In this document: piece after piece, positions 34,861 through 47,566 of the stretch
How positions within the stretch are numbered: the stretch's first letter is position 1
Layout: every line of letters starts with the position of its first letter
NCBI RefSeq assembly: GCF_000226115.1
Contig: NC_016461.1
Coordinates: 4,092,001-4,156,000, forward strand
Direction of reading: 5' to 3'
Source: Thermothielavioides terrestris NRRL 8126
Taxonomy: Eukaryota; Ascomycota; Sordariomycetes; Sordariales; Chaetomiaceae
DNA length: 64,000 nucleotides
Notes under the pieces: model-generated
Databases searched by the model: none
Told to the model about the DNA's origin: nothing
What the model saw: only the letters and a program-made list of their open reading frames with translations
Translations under genes and position numbers: made by a program

Positions 34861-35700
34861 ATGACCAACCCCGAACCAACCAAACCTTCTTCCACCCTCA
34901 TCCCCGGGCGGCTCCCCAGGCAGCGCGTCTCCCGCGCAACCGACATCCTCCTCGACCCGGGCGGGAAAGCCGCCCAGCCGCGCTACGCCGCCTACGTCCG
35001 CGCCCGCCACCGCTTCTGGGAGGCCTTCCCGCGCGGCGGCGCCTACGTGCGGCTGCCGACGCCCGGCGCCGACCTCGAGTGCGGCTTCCACGCGCTGCGG
35101 CTGTCCATGATGCACCAGCTCGCGCTCTCTCCTGATGATGATGATGACGGGGTTGTTGCTGCTGATGCCGGTGGGGCTGGCGTGGGGGCTGGTGCGGGGG
35201 CTGGGGCTGGGGCTGGTGATCAGCTTCATGATCAGGACCGTGATAGTGGTGGCGGCGGCGGCGATGGTGGTGGTGATGGCGGCGTAGTGCGCATCCGCAT
35301 CCCGACGTTGGCGGAGCTGCGGCACGTGTACCGCACGGGCGCGGTCGCGCGGGAGAACGCCGCGGCGGGGATGGACAACGACAGCTGGTTCACGGCCGAC
35401 CAGCTGGCGGCCGTGTTTGCGGAGTGGGGGCGGCGGTATCTCGACGGTTCCGGGGTGCGGTGTCAGATGGGCTACGTCGCGGACGACGGCGTGCCGGTCA
35501 TGATGAACACGCCCTGGGTCGATACCGGGGAGGTCGGCGAGGGGATTGTGCGCGTGTGGGTGTACAATGATGGGTGGTCGTTGAGGGGCGGGGTGGGACA
35601 TTTCGAGGGGTTGAGGAGGCCCACTGAGGAGGAGTTGGCGTCGCTGTCAGAGGGGAGGGATGAGGACGGGAGTGGTGCGGAGGAGGATGGTTCAGTTTGA
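34861..35700 (+). CDS. Hypothetical protein with OTU-like cysteine peptidase features
   Basis: An intronless frame of 279 residues. After a basic N-terminus, the segment GADLECGFHALRLSMMHQLA resembles the catalytic DxxC-x-FxA helix start of OTU-type peptidases, and the C-terminal part VRVWVYNDGWSLRGGVGHFEGL could supply the catalytic His (GHFEGL). Between them is a Gly/Ala/Asp low-complexity insert (about residues 96-140) and a well-formed helical block PTLAELRHVYRTG. If the fold is right it would be a deubiquitinase-like or degenerate member. I do not recognise a named orthologue. The codon pattern and strong bias against stops support a real gene; function is inference. Confidence 0.5.
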   Translation: MTNPEPTKPSSTLIPGRLPRQRVSRATDILLDPGGKAAQPRYAAYVRARHRFWEAFPRGGAYVRLPTPGADLECGFHALRLSMMHQLALSPDDDDDGVVAADAGGAGVGAGAGAGAGAGDQLHDQDRDSGGGGGDGGGDGGVVRIRIPTLAELRHVYRTGAVARENAAAGMDNDSWFTADQLAAVFAEWGRRYLDGSGVRCQMGYVADDGVPVMMNTPWVDTGEVGEGIVRVWVYNDGWSLRGGVGHFEGLRRPTEEELASLSEGRDEDGSGAEEDGSV

Positions 35701-36268
35701 GTCGGGAACGGGCATCACGAATTCAGTCTCCATGACGCAGCTCTTCGAGGTCGCCGGGGCGGATTGCGATCCAGACTCGCGAACGATTCAGACCCGCAAA
35801 CTACGGCCTCGCCGCCGCCGCATCTCGGAGTTCAGCTCGTCCACGGAAGTCGTTCATGAAGGCCTTCTACGTCCCGGAGGGGCCGTGCCTCATCAGGACG
35901 CCACCGGTCGCCTCGCGCAGCCCTTTCACAGCCTTTGCACCCGGAAAAGTCAACTGGGAGCGCAGTCTTTCCGCGCCGCTACTTCTTACGAGTTGAGCTT
36001 GCCGCCATCCCTGTCAGCCCTGTCTGCCAGCGTTGCAGATGAGGGGCCATCGGTTTGGAACACCGGGATCCAGGATGGCCATGTGATTGCGCCGGCGTCC
36101 ACCTGGGTTGAACAGGAATGCCAAGGCGACTGCCAACGCCACGGAAAGCAGGAGGTGCTGGCCGTCCCAGTTGTTATGTTTGAGGAGATGGACACAGACG
36201 AGACGCTGCTGTCGCCGCCGTATTCGCCGTGGAAAGGCACTTTCGATGTCATCGTTCTCGATGACTGA
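35660..36268 (+). CDS. Possible hypothetical protein overlapping the previous gene
   Basis: An open frame of 202 codons from an ATG inside the end of the OTU-like gene. The last 100 codons have fungal-like usage and an acidic tail ending FDVIVLDD; the first 60 are Arg/Ser-rich and less convincing. A true gene would more likely begin downstream or include an intron. No family recognised. Confidence 0.25.
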   Translation: MRTGVVRRRMVQFESGTGITNSVSMTQLFEVAGADCDPDSRTIQTRKLRPRRRRISEFSSSTEVVHEGLLRPGGAVPHQDATGRLAQPFHSLCTRKSQLGAQSFRAATSYELSLPPSLSALSASVADEGPSVWNTGIQDGHVIAPASTWVEQECQGDCQRHGKQEVLAVPVVMFEEMDTDETLLSPPYSPWKGTFDVIVLDD

Positions 36269-36708
36269 CGCAGACGTCACCATGGACCGGAACAGGTTGG
36301 CAACATGTTAGACTAGGACGCCATCTCAAGCGGCGTTGTGGCTTGAGCTTGCAGACGATGATGGGTGACAAGAACGGTGGTGGAAAGAAACAGGGATAAT
36401 GAGACGAGCGCAATGACAAGGACGAGCAGCGGTCAGGCCGCGCCTAGAGACCAGAGAGATAGATTACAGAGAGCAGGATGCTTCCCTCAATTGCCCATCC
36501 AAGACTGGGAACTCCTCGTCCAAGCCTGCCGGGAGTGGTTCGCATCAGTCCCGGGCCATCTCCACAGTCCAGATATTCTGCTCGTGCTTGGCTCGTCTCT
36601 ACCTGACATAGCGCATGCGCACTCTTGGCCGTCACGAAGAACAGGACGCAGCACTCAGCACATAATCAGACCCCTGCCCTTGAACCCCGTACACTGCCTG
36701 CCTCCCCC

Positions 36709-37901
36709 CTACAACTTCGATGACGAGTCCGCCTCGGGGTCGATCTGGATAACCAGCTTGCCAAACTGCTTCCCAGCCTTCATGTCGTCAAACAGCCCGT
36801 CGATGGCCTCGATGTTGTCCAGCCCCTTGACGACGCGGCTGACGACGGGCCGGATCTTGTGCTCGCGCACAAACTCGACCATGTCGCGGAACTCGGCCTT
36901 GGACCCCATGGTGGAGCCCCTGAGCTCGACTTGCTTCAGCGTCGCCTGCATCAGCCAGTCCATCTTGGGCCCGACCGTCATGCCGTAGCTCACGATCACG
37001 CCGCCCGGCTTGAGCAGCTTCACCGTCTTGCCCACCACGTCGCCGCCGGCCCCGTCGATCACCGCGTCCAGGTACGGCCGCTCGGCCGGCAGCAGCCCGC
37101 CCAGCGCCTTCTCCCACCCGTCGCGCTTGTAATTCACCCCGCCAGCCGCGCCCATGCCCTTGGCCCGCTCGATCTTCCCGTCGTCCCCGCTGGTGACGAA
37201 CACGTTGCACCCCCTAGCGACGGCAAACTGCAGCACCTGCAGCGCCACGCCGCCGCCGATGCCGGTGACGAGCAGATTCCTTCCCGGCTCGGCATTGCCG
37301 CTCTTGCTGACCAGCGCCCGCCACCCAGTCACGCCGACGAGCGGCAGCGCCGCGCCCTCCGCCGGCGTCAGATGCTCGGGGGCGCGGACGACGTCGCCCT
37401 CGTCGACGACGGCCCACTCCTGCGCGGTGCCGACTTCGCAGCCGGCCGAGGCGCCGATGATGCAGAAGCGCTTGGCCTGGTCCTCGGGCCCGTCCGGCGC
37501 CGCGTCCCACCCGCGCGTCGGCACCAGCAGCACCGGCTGGTCGAGCAGCGTGGCGCGCGCGGCGGCCGAGCAGCCCGGGCCGAGCTGGACCACGGTGCCG
37601 TAGCCGTCGGCCAGCAGCGGGTGCGCGAAGGAGATGCCCGGGTACAGGTGCTGGCGGATGAACAGGTCGCGGTGGTTGAGCGCGGCGGCGGCGAGCTTGA
37701 CCAGCACTTGGCCCGGGCCGGGGGTCGGTTTGGGGACCTCGTTAAGTTGGAGGCTGGTGAGGGGAGGTGGGAAGTAAGTATGAGTGAGTGGATTGTGGGT
37801 TGTGATAGTAGCAAATAGCAAAATAAGGGGGTGGAGGCTCACGGGTAGTAGACCTGGCCGGGCTTGCCGTCAATTTTCTTCACGGTGAGCGAGTACGGCA
37901 T
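36709..37901 (-). CDS. Zinc-free MDR oxidoreductase (quinone oxidoreductase-like) with C-terminal SKL
   Basis: Two exons, 37843-37901 and 36709-37753, in phase, 367 residues. It starts MPYSLTVKKIDGKPGQVYYP, then has the GroES-like fold (PGPGQVLVKLAAAALNHRDLFI) and a Rossmann domain with GIGGGVALQ as the NAD(P)-binding glycine motif and a later DAVIDGAGG block. The Cys/His pair for catalytic zinc and the four structural cysteines are not in place, so this is a zinc-independent quinone-oxidoreductase or enoyl-reductase-type MDR. It ends SSSKL: the last three residues are the canonical PTS1, so peroxisomal import is likely. Substrate unknown; an enoyl or ketone reduction step in peroxisomal metabolism is plausible. 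Its 3' neighbour is 440 bp away and its promoter faces the KRR1 3' end. Confidence 0.9.
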
Positions 37902-38413
37902 TGTGGTGGGTACTCGAGTAAGCGAAGATGTGTGTGATATGTGTGTGATGTATTTCGACGGTTATTATTCCGTACAATGAGAGCGAGTGCGCTACTGATA
38001 TCTGTCTGGCATCGACTTGACGAGCAGTTGGGCGTCTTGCTTTCATATATACACAACAACACACATTGTGCGGCAGAGGTGACGCCGGAGTGGCGCACCG
38101 CGTCGCCGGCATCCGCTTGTGCGGGGATGTGGAGACTTGACCTCGGCCCAACGCCGACCTGGGTGGCCGGCAAAATCTCCATTATTAATCCGCCGCTGCG
38201 CCTCCGGAGCCACGTAATCGGGAGTACCGTACCCCGGCCTACTCCACCGCGAACACGGGCACGGGCACGGCATCGCTGCCCGTAGGCTCAGACCAACGCG
38301 GGAAAGCCTCCTCTGCACCAGATCGACGTCCGGCCTGGCATGGGTATCACAACGAGATTGCAGGCAGGAAATCGCCAGGGCCCTTCGTCCCTCCCCAGCA
38401 TCCACCATCACCC
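37902..38413. other. Upstream region of the SKL-ending dehydrogenase / 3' region of krr1
   Basis: 512 bp with no gene. A CCTCGG core lies at 38141-38146, about 240 bp from the dehydrogenase start; see the fox2 promoter site. The core is too common to be conclusive. Confidence 0.45.
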
Positions 38414-40658
<2,245 letters not shown>

Positions 40659-42487
40659 ATGGAGCCGCAAATGGAAGACGGTTCGCATGGCGCGCCGCCG
40701 CCAACCTCACTCGAAGCGGAGCCCTTCTCGCGGCAAAGCTCGGTCTCGACGCAAGCTTCCGCCGCTCAGAACCCTCCCCAACCCCAAGCCAGCGCCCCAG
40801 CGGTTGCCACTGCTACCCCGGCAACGGACTCGTCACAATCAAGGTCAGTGAGGGATCCGAAATTATGCGCGGGTAGAGGACGAGGGGGAACGAAGAAAAG
40901 GGCAGTCGCGTCGCGCTTGGACTCAACCTGCAAGACGCGCGCTCTTTGCGCCAGCCCCATTGATGTCGGGCCACTCTGATCTCGGAGGCGGTTTTGAGCT
41001 TCTCAATTGACAGTACGCGCCTGCTCTCATTCTTCCGTGGCTGACTGCTCCCAGGCCCGTCGCGATCGCGCCCGCCATGTATGCTTCCGGCACGTCGCCC
41101 GCCAGCACCGCCCCTGGCCCCGGTGGAAATCTGGTAAGTCGAGTTCCTTTCTGCCCCAGCGTCGCTTTCTACAATATGCTGCAATCGCTCGGGAAGTCGG
41201 GCGTCATTGCTTGTGCCTCGACCAAGGCGCAGCCTGCTATTGGCCCGCGTGATCTCGGTGGTTTGCAACTCGAACTTGCCCGTTATCAGCGTGCCCCACT
41301 CTCGCGGGCCATGCTTCCACTTTCTTCAAAAATTTCCTTATCACCTTGCCTTATCATCTGCGCGATCGTCGGCATTTATCCTTTGTCTTATCGTCACATC
41401 TAATCGCTGTGGACGGAGGCGCATCCACGTCCACATCGGTCAACAATCACCAGTATCCCCAGTATCCTGGACATCACAGAATATCCACCGCCAGCATGGC
41501 AAGTATGGCTAACCACGACCGCGCATCCACACAGCCCACCTGCCAGAACTGCGGCACCTCGACAACTCCGCTATGGCGCCGAGACGAGACGGGCGCCGTG
41601 CTCTGCAATGCTTGCGGCCTCTTCCTCAAGCTCCACGGGCGGCCCAGGCCGATCTCGCTCAAGACAGACGTGATCAAGAGCCGCAATCGCGTCAAGACGA
41701 TGAGACCCGACCTTGCAAAGCAAAAGAAGGCAAGAAGGCTCCCCCGCCGTGGATCCGTCACCAGCCCACGGCAGCTAATGATCGAGTGCAGGCGCAGGCC
41801 CAACAGCATGCGAATCTCCCCCAGCCGGGCGACGTGGGCGGACAAGATCTCGGCGTCGGCAACGGCGCAACCGGCGTCCGCAGGACCTCGCAAAAGTCGG
41901 CCAACGGCGCGATTGACGACGCGAACTCCCCGATTTCCCGCACCGGAACGCCCAGCCTCTATGCTTCGCACATCGCCCCGATCTACCAGAACATCGACGA
42001 ACAGTTCCAGGCTCAGCACCTGTCTGGCTTTGGCGGGCCCGATGGCCACGCCCCGTCTCCCATGAACGGCGACCGGCTGGATATGCCACAAACACATGAG
42101 CAGCTTCTGGCGGCAAATGCCAGTCTGAAGACGCGGGTCAGCGAGCTCGAGGTGATCCAGCAACTGTACCACGGAAGGATCCAGCAGCTGGAACAAGAGG
42201 AGGCCAGCCGGCAGGCGCGAGAGAAGAACAGCTCCGAGGCCGAGGTGCAGCTGCGGGCCCAGCTGGAGACCATGAGCAAGGCGCACGCCCAGCTGCAGAA
42301 CGAGCTGGAGGAGAGTCACCGGAGAGAGAACATGCTTAAGCGGCGCCTCGACGAGCTTGAGGTCGAGCTCAGCCAGGCCAAGGAGGCTCTCCAAGTCCAC
42401 GAGAGTGGCCGGGCCAAGAAGGCCCGTGTCGAAGAGCCTGCAACGAGCACGGACGAGACTGCACCAAGCCCGCAACCGGCCTCATAG
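40659..42487 (+). CDS. GATA-type zinc-finger regulator with C-terminal coiled coil (ASD-4/AreB-like)
   Basis: Proposed exons: 40659-40843, 41055-41133, about 41419-41729 and 41792-42487. The zinc finger is a single CX2CX17CX2C (CQNC...CNAC) with TTPLWRRDE and the basic tail typical of fungal GATA factors. The C-terminal 130 residues form a long coiled coil ([17 protein letters not shown]... ...[17 protein letters not shown]). One GATA finger plus a leucine-zipper-like coil is the arrangement of Neurospora ASD-4 and Aspergillus AreB, which modulate nitrogen-regulated genes and sexual development. Finger and coil lie in different frames, best joined by a GC-AG intron 41730-41791 (AAG|GCAAGA, CTAAT branch site). 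The exon 2/exon 3 junction is off by one base with GT-AG sites I can see, so the N-terminal model is uncertain. About 420 residues. Confidence 0.85.
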
Positions 42488-43786
42488 CAGACATCCAGTT
42501 TGTCCTATGCCGCGCTGCGATTGGCCTGATGTGGCAGCTGCGGCCAGATCTGATGTTGGCCCTTGTGTTTCTCAGCTTTGAACGGGTCTCACAAAAGGAA
42601 GCAGTGAAATCGTCGGATGGCTGGTTTGGAGCGGGGGTATTCTTTTCCTACACCCTTCCGTTCTCTTTATCAGTGGCTTTGTTACGGGAAAAAGCCCGAC
42701 CTTGCGTTTCGGGCACAATCAACGGGAGAGATTGAAGAGCTGCGTCGGGGCTCTCTGGAGAGGCAGGACTACAGGACGGGCTGGGCGGAGTTGTTGGAGT
42801 ACGGCGAGCATGAGTGCTATGAGATGGGGTTATAACAGGAAGCATTAAGGGAAAATTCCGGGACGGGAAAACCAAAAAAAGTCTTGGTGTGTCAGTGGTG
42901 ATACCGAGTATACTTTCTAATGCCTCAATCGAGAGTTCTTCAACGCACTCAACCCCGGCCGCCTGGGACATGCTGCATCCCGCTGTGTGCGATGCACTCC
43001 TGCCGCGCAAACGATACCTGGCTTGTCTCCCTTGATGGAACCGTCCCAAGGCTGCGGAGCCCGCTTTGCCGGGGTGGTCGTCACGACACCTTTTCGAGCA
43101 CGAGCATGGGGATGAAAGAGATTGATACGGACGATGAAAGAGATTCTGGAATTAACACCGCTCGCAAGCCTCGAGGATAGCACGGATGGATGTTCTTTTC
43201 CTGCACTGGTGCGGTACAGCATGCTTAGGTAGGTAACGATGCGCACATGTGGAGTCAAAGCCTGCTTGCGGCTATCGGTGCCACTCACTCAGGGCGGACA
43301 CGCAAGTGTGTGTATGACCGTCAGATCAAGGTCTCACTGCCGCACAATCACACATTCAGACGGCCTCATGGCGGCGTACTCTGCTTTTTCCAAGGCACTC
43401 ACTCAGGCGTAATTTAGGAGAATACGTCCTACTAACTGCCTGTAGGTCAAATGGTTGGAATGCCAGTACTTTTCATGCAGCAAAGCAACACCAGAGACAT
43501 GGTCTGTGGCAGCTTGAGACGGCGCAGTTTGCTCTCCGCAACACAGCTGGTCCATTTTTCAGGGTGGCGCAGATCTCGCACTCGGACAAACATGCGCCTG
43601 TGCCTGTTTCACCCCAGCCAGTAGCCAACTGCGTTTGCCTGTGCCTCACAGCTACGCCGCTTTCAGCAGCCCAGGGCCAGCTGAGACATCTTAACCACCC
43701 ATTGCAATGACGAGCTCGTAGATCTCGCAGCGGCCTACAGGGCAAATACATCCTACCCATTGCATGCATAGGGTACACCAAGCAAG
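42488..43786. other. Intergenic region
   Basis: 3' UTR of the GATA gene and upstream sequence of the next gene. Nothing recognisable otherwise. Confidence 0.45.
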
Positions 43787-45013
43787 ATGCTGCCCTTAGC
43801 CATGGCACTATCAACGCCAGTCGCGCACCGATACGCCCCGCTCACGCCGTCGCCTCTAAACCCCAACACTTACAACAGCAGCAGCAGCAGCGACTCGAAA
43901 ACCCAGCAGGACAAGCCCGCCTCGACCTCCCCGAGACCAAACCCCAGACCCAAACCCACGACCCTACACCTCCCTCCGGGATACGCGGCCCCGGCCTTCT
44001 CCAGCCCAACACAGCGGCTCCTGCGGTACAAGGCCGCGCAGGCCTGGCGCTCCGAGACGCTCCAACGCCGCGAGGCCGTCCAGCCCGCGAGCCACGCCCA
44101 CGCCCAGTATGCGTCCCATGCCCGGAGAAAATACCAACCCCACCACCACCACTACCATCACCACCCCGGCGACGGCGACGACGACGAGAGGTGTAGCCAA
44201 CGCCGGCATGAAAAGCATCAACGCCCCCAGGACCCGGCGGCAGCAGTGGTGGCAGCGGCCGTAGCAGGCCACCACAGCCACGACCAGACGCACACAGTTC
44301 CCTTCAAGATCCCCTTTACCATCCCCGACCCGAGCTCAGTCCCAAACAGAGACACGGACCCGCACCCGTACTCGTACCCGTACCCGGCTGCATACGGGCA
44401 CAGCAACGGCAACGGCAACGGCAACGGCAATGACAACGGCGGCCGGGCCCCCCGCGAAAGTGATATCAGCGGCCTCGTCGAACTGGAAGCAGCAGCAGCA
44501 GCAGCAGCAGGAGTATCATCCCTGCCGCGGGCCGATGACAGGCTTCCCGGAGCCGGAGCCGGAGCCGGCGGCTGCGACGGCGCAGGCGGAGGCGGAGCAG
44601 GAGAAGAAGCAGCTGTAAACGGAGCCGCACACCTAGTCGGCGAGGGCCAGGAATGGGGAGCATGGGAATGCGGCGGGCAAGGGCCGCCCGCTGGCTGGCG
44701 CGCGGGGCCCGGGCATGACGGGCGTTGTCTGGGCATGGAGATGGTTGAGCTGGGGATGGTGTCTGGGCGCCGCGGGCTGGTCCGCGGGAGGCGGGGGAAG
44801 ATTCGGCCTGGGGGCGGTGCTGCTGGGGATGGTGTTGGTGTTGGTGTTGTTGGGCTTGGTGGCGGTGGGTTGCGCGGTGCGGTGACGGCGCGGCGTGTTC
44901 TTGTCGCGGTGGCGTTGCTGATCGCGTTGGCGCTCGTCCACGGGCTCGTGAGCGCGTTTGGGGGTGTCGGTGGCCGAGCCACCGGTGGGTGGGGTGGTAG
45001 GGAGGGGTGGTGA
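43787..45013 (+). CDS. Low-complexity hypothetical protein with a C-terminal membrane segment
   Basis: An intronless frame of 408 residues. In order: a Ser/Pro/Asn-rich N-terminus; a short conserved-looking helix TQRLLRYKAAQAWRSETLQRREA near residues 75-95; His runs near 115-126; an (NG)n stretch near 208-220; a poly-Ala run; Gly-rich tracts; and one hydrophobic segment VLVAVALLIALALVHGLVSAF about 20 residues from the end. That layout suits a tail-anchored or single-pass protein. The RLLRYKAAQAW block is the only part that looks constrained. No family recognised. Simple-sequence content makes a spurious frame possible, but length and the membrane segment favour a gene. Confidence 0.5.
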   Translation: MLPLAMALSTPVAHRYAPLTPSPLNPNTYNSSSSSDSKTQQDKPASTSPRPNPRPKPTTLHLPPGYAAPAFSSPTQRLLRYKAAQAWRSETLQRREAVQPASHAHAQYASHARRKYQPHHHHYHHHPGDGDDDERCSQRRHEKHQRPQDPAAAVVAAAVAGHHSHDQTHTVPFKIPFTIPDPSSVPNRDTDPHPYSYPYPAAYGHSNGNGNGNGNDNGGRAPRESDISGLVELEAAAAAAAGVSSLPRADDRLPGAGAGAGGCDGAGGGGAGEEAAVNGAAHLVGEGQEWGAWECGGQGPPAGWRAGPGHDGRCLGMEMVELGMVSGRRGLVRGRRGKIRPGGGAAGDGVGVGVVGLGGGGLRGAVTARRVLVAVALLIALALVHGLVSAFGGVGGRATGGWGGREGW

Positions 45014-45299
45014 GGCGTCGTTGGGGTACTCGACGGAATAGCTTGCTCGTTCTCCCCTGCGTGATGGGAAAACGCGGAAGAGCAGACAGTTTGAGCTCAC
45101 AGAGGAGGACCAAGATGAGGTGGAGACCGGGTCTTGCGTTGTGAGTCGAGTTGAGACGGGTCTAACAGACCGCCAACCTTGCCATGCCACGCCGTCCCCA
45201 AGAACAGAAAATTATCCCCGTCCATCGCCCTGGCCGCCCTTCGCTGAACTTGGTCGGATGATATACACGTTGTTTACATACACCGTCGCCATCCAAATG

Positions 45300-46178
45300 T
45301 CATTGCGACTTCTTCTCGTCGTCGCTTGTGTGTTCTTGCGACTCCTTGGCGGCAACCTCAGCGTTGCGCTTCTTGATGGCCGTCTCGACCTGCCAGATGG
45401 CTCGCTCGAGCTCGACCTCGAGCTGCGGCAGGTCTAGCGCCTGGGTCATTTCCTTGCCTTTGGCTTGCGAGAGCAGCATCGTCTCGCCGTCGGGGGGATG
45501 GGAGCCGTTCGCTGAACCGGGATCCAGATAGTTCAGTGCCTCTCCGCTAGAGTCCGTTGTCGGCTCCGGTGCGGAGGGGAGTGGCTCTTTTTGCTCGGCA
45601 TACACCTTATCGACGACGGGCGACGGCGTGAGGGCGAGGAGGTTATTGCTCAGGAGAAACTGGACGTGCTTCCCCCCGGACAGTGCTCTCCAGTGCGACC
45701 AGGCGCGATATGCCAGGTAGAAGAAAGGGAGATTGGGAACGAGGGGGATCAAGGCAATCGGCAGTGTCAAGGGCATGCCCACAAGGCACCAGAGAAGCCT
45801 TCTCTTGTGCAATGGCTCCCTCTCGGTCGCCAGGGTCTCCAGTATCTTGGGCACGCGGTCCATCTGCATCAGGCTCTTGGGGTAGACAACCTCGACCTTC
45901 TCGGTGCCCTTCAGCTCCACCTGCCTCCGGCGCTGCGACAGCGGCGGCACCGACTTAAGGCCCCATTCCTCGTAGGGGATGCGGCGGAGGATCTGGTTGC
46001 CGTAGCTGACGACCGATTTCTGCCAGCCGCGTTCCTTCTTCTCCCAGCCGGACCAAGTCCTTGCAGCTTTGGACTGGATCCAGTCCGACCATGTCTGCTT
46101 CTCGTTCGCTGGCGCGTTGAGCTTCTGGCAGTAGAGCAGCGTGCGCCTCGTCGAGATGGGCAGCAGGTAGAGGCGCAT
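45300..46178 (-). CDS. Mit_KHE1-family mitochondrial K+/H+ exchange-related protein
   Basis: A single frame of 292 residues starting at the ATG giving MRLYLLPISTRRTLLYCQKL; codons upstream are open but begin only at a GTG. The N-terminal block, followed by WSDWIQSKAARTWSGWEK and IPYEEWGLKSVPP, is the signature of the family of yeast YDL183C. A hydrophobic region LLWCLVGMPLTLPIALIPLVPNLPFFYLAYRAW (residues about 140-172) forms one or two membrane helices, and the C-terminal 100 residues are hydrophilic with a terminal charged coil. The family is implicated in mitochondrial potassium/proton exchange; the exact transporter role is inferred from yeast. No classical presequence is evident. Confidence 0.85.
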   Translation of the reverse strand: MRLYLLPISTRRTLLYCQKLNAPANEKQTWSDWIQSKAARTWSGWEKKERGWQKSVVSYGNQILRRIPYEEWGLKSVPPLSQRRRQVELKGTEKVEVVYPKSLMQMDRVPKILETLATEREPLHKRRLLWCLVGMPLTLPIALIPLVPNLPFFYLAYRAWSHWRALSGGKHVQFLLSNNLLALTPSPVVDKVYAEQKEPLPSAPEPTTDSSGEALNYLDPGSANGSHPPDGETMLLSQAKGKEMTQALDLPQLEVELERAIWQVETAIKKRNAEVAAKESQEHTSDDEKKSQ

Positions 46179-47566
46179 GGTTGCGGCCAGTGGCAGGCCC
46201 GAGTCCGTCACGGCTACCTCGGGCTCAGGCTCAGGCTCGGGCAGCCTTCGGTGTTTCCGATGATGTTCCTCGGTCGACCAAGAACAGCTGCCTGCACGGC
46301 GCGGGGAGCGGGAAAAAGAAGGAAAGAGAGTAAAGAGAGTGAAGCCGCGGTGCTCTAGGTCCTGGGATGGGAACTGCGACGGGGCATCTTGTACATCGGC
46401 TCACTGAGAGCTTGGGTGGGAGTACTGTCGTAAACGTTTGCTTGGCTGTGGTGGCAACGCGGGACTGCGCGTTCGCAAAATCGAAACTTTGCTGGGATCT
46501 TGAGCTCCTCCGAGGCTCCCTGGAACCTGGACCGTTGGGAACCAAGCAAGGGCTCAGAGCCAGTGACGCAGATGGTGGTCTAATGTTGCGCCGTGATTCG
46601 CTAAAACAAGTCCGCTGTGGGGACGCTTGGTAACTCCAGTCTCCAGGCTTTGTTACACAGTAATGGGTTTTCCCAGGACGGGACACTGGGCCTCGAAAGC
46701 TGCCGCTCGAGATCCCCCAGCGCGGTCATGTCAAGCAGAAACTTGGTGCTGTAATGGGTTAACATGAAGAGAGAGGTTGCTGGACGGATCTAAGAGGAAC
46801 GGCCGGCGCCAATAGTTAGAGCCAAGTGTACTCCACTTGCGCTGGAATTGCTTGATTCGTGAAGAAACAAGAACGGGATTAGAAGATTGCCAACAACATG
46901 TATGACCGTCCTTTGCTGTGCTGTAGGTGCTAAGGAATACCCAACGGAATGCTCTGTAGTTGTAGCCTTGATGTCTGTCCCGTAATTCGTAGGTAATTTT
47001 CGACCGGGATGCCGGTAGTGATGTGTTTCCATGTACGCAGTAACTACACTACGCCGGCCCGGAGACCTCCAGGGTGCCCTGCCGACATGACGCATCACCT
47101 AGCCGAGAGTTAAACGTTAGGCGGAATTGATTGTCGTCATAGGCATACTGTGGGAATTGAAGTGTCTGTGCATACCCGGAGCTTCCCTGCTGTGGCCCGC
47201 TGCAGATTGGAAGTGCTGCATGGCCGCCAAGTCTCGGCTCACCTGCTCAAAAACAGACGATCAAAGCACCACGCTCGACCTCGAACAAGTCCCATGTTGG
47301 AGCCGGAGCTGAGCCGGCCAAGTTGGGGGTCCTCGACACGACGAAGCCAGGATGTCGTCAATTTGAACTCAACAGTACTGAAGACCGCGCGATGCAGCGA
47401 CCGCACCGGGTTGCACCCAACCTCATCCCGCCGCCGCCGCTCCTCAGCATCCGTCGCTGATTGATGCGCCGCGAACTACTGTGCTTCATGCACGTTGGTA
47501 GAGCCGCTGGAGCGACCTACCAGTCAACGCACGCCCCGTGCGCGGCGCCCGCCCCCAACCACGGTG
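46179..47566. other. Divergent intergenic region
   Basis: About 1.4 kb between the Mit_KHE1-like gene (-) and srf1 (+). No supported gene; promoters for both lie here. Confidence 0.45.

Noticed and set aside
44218..44982. Minus-strand proline-rich frame of 254 codons
   Set aside because: Antisense shadow of the GC-rich hypothetical gene at 43787-45013.
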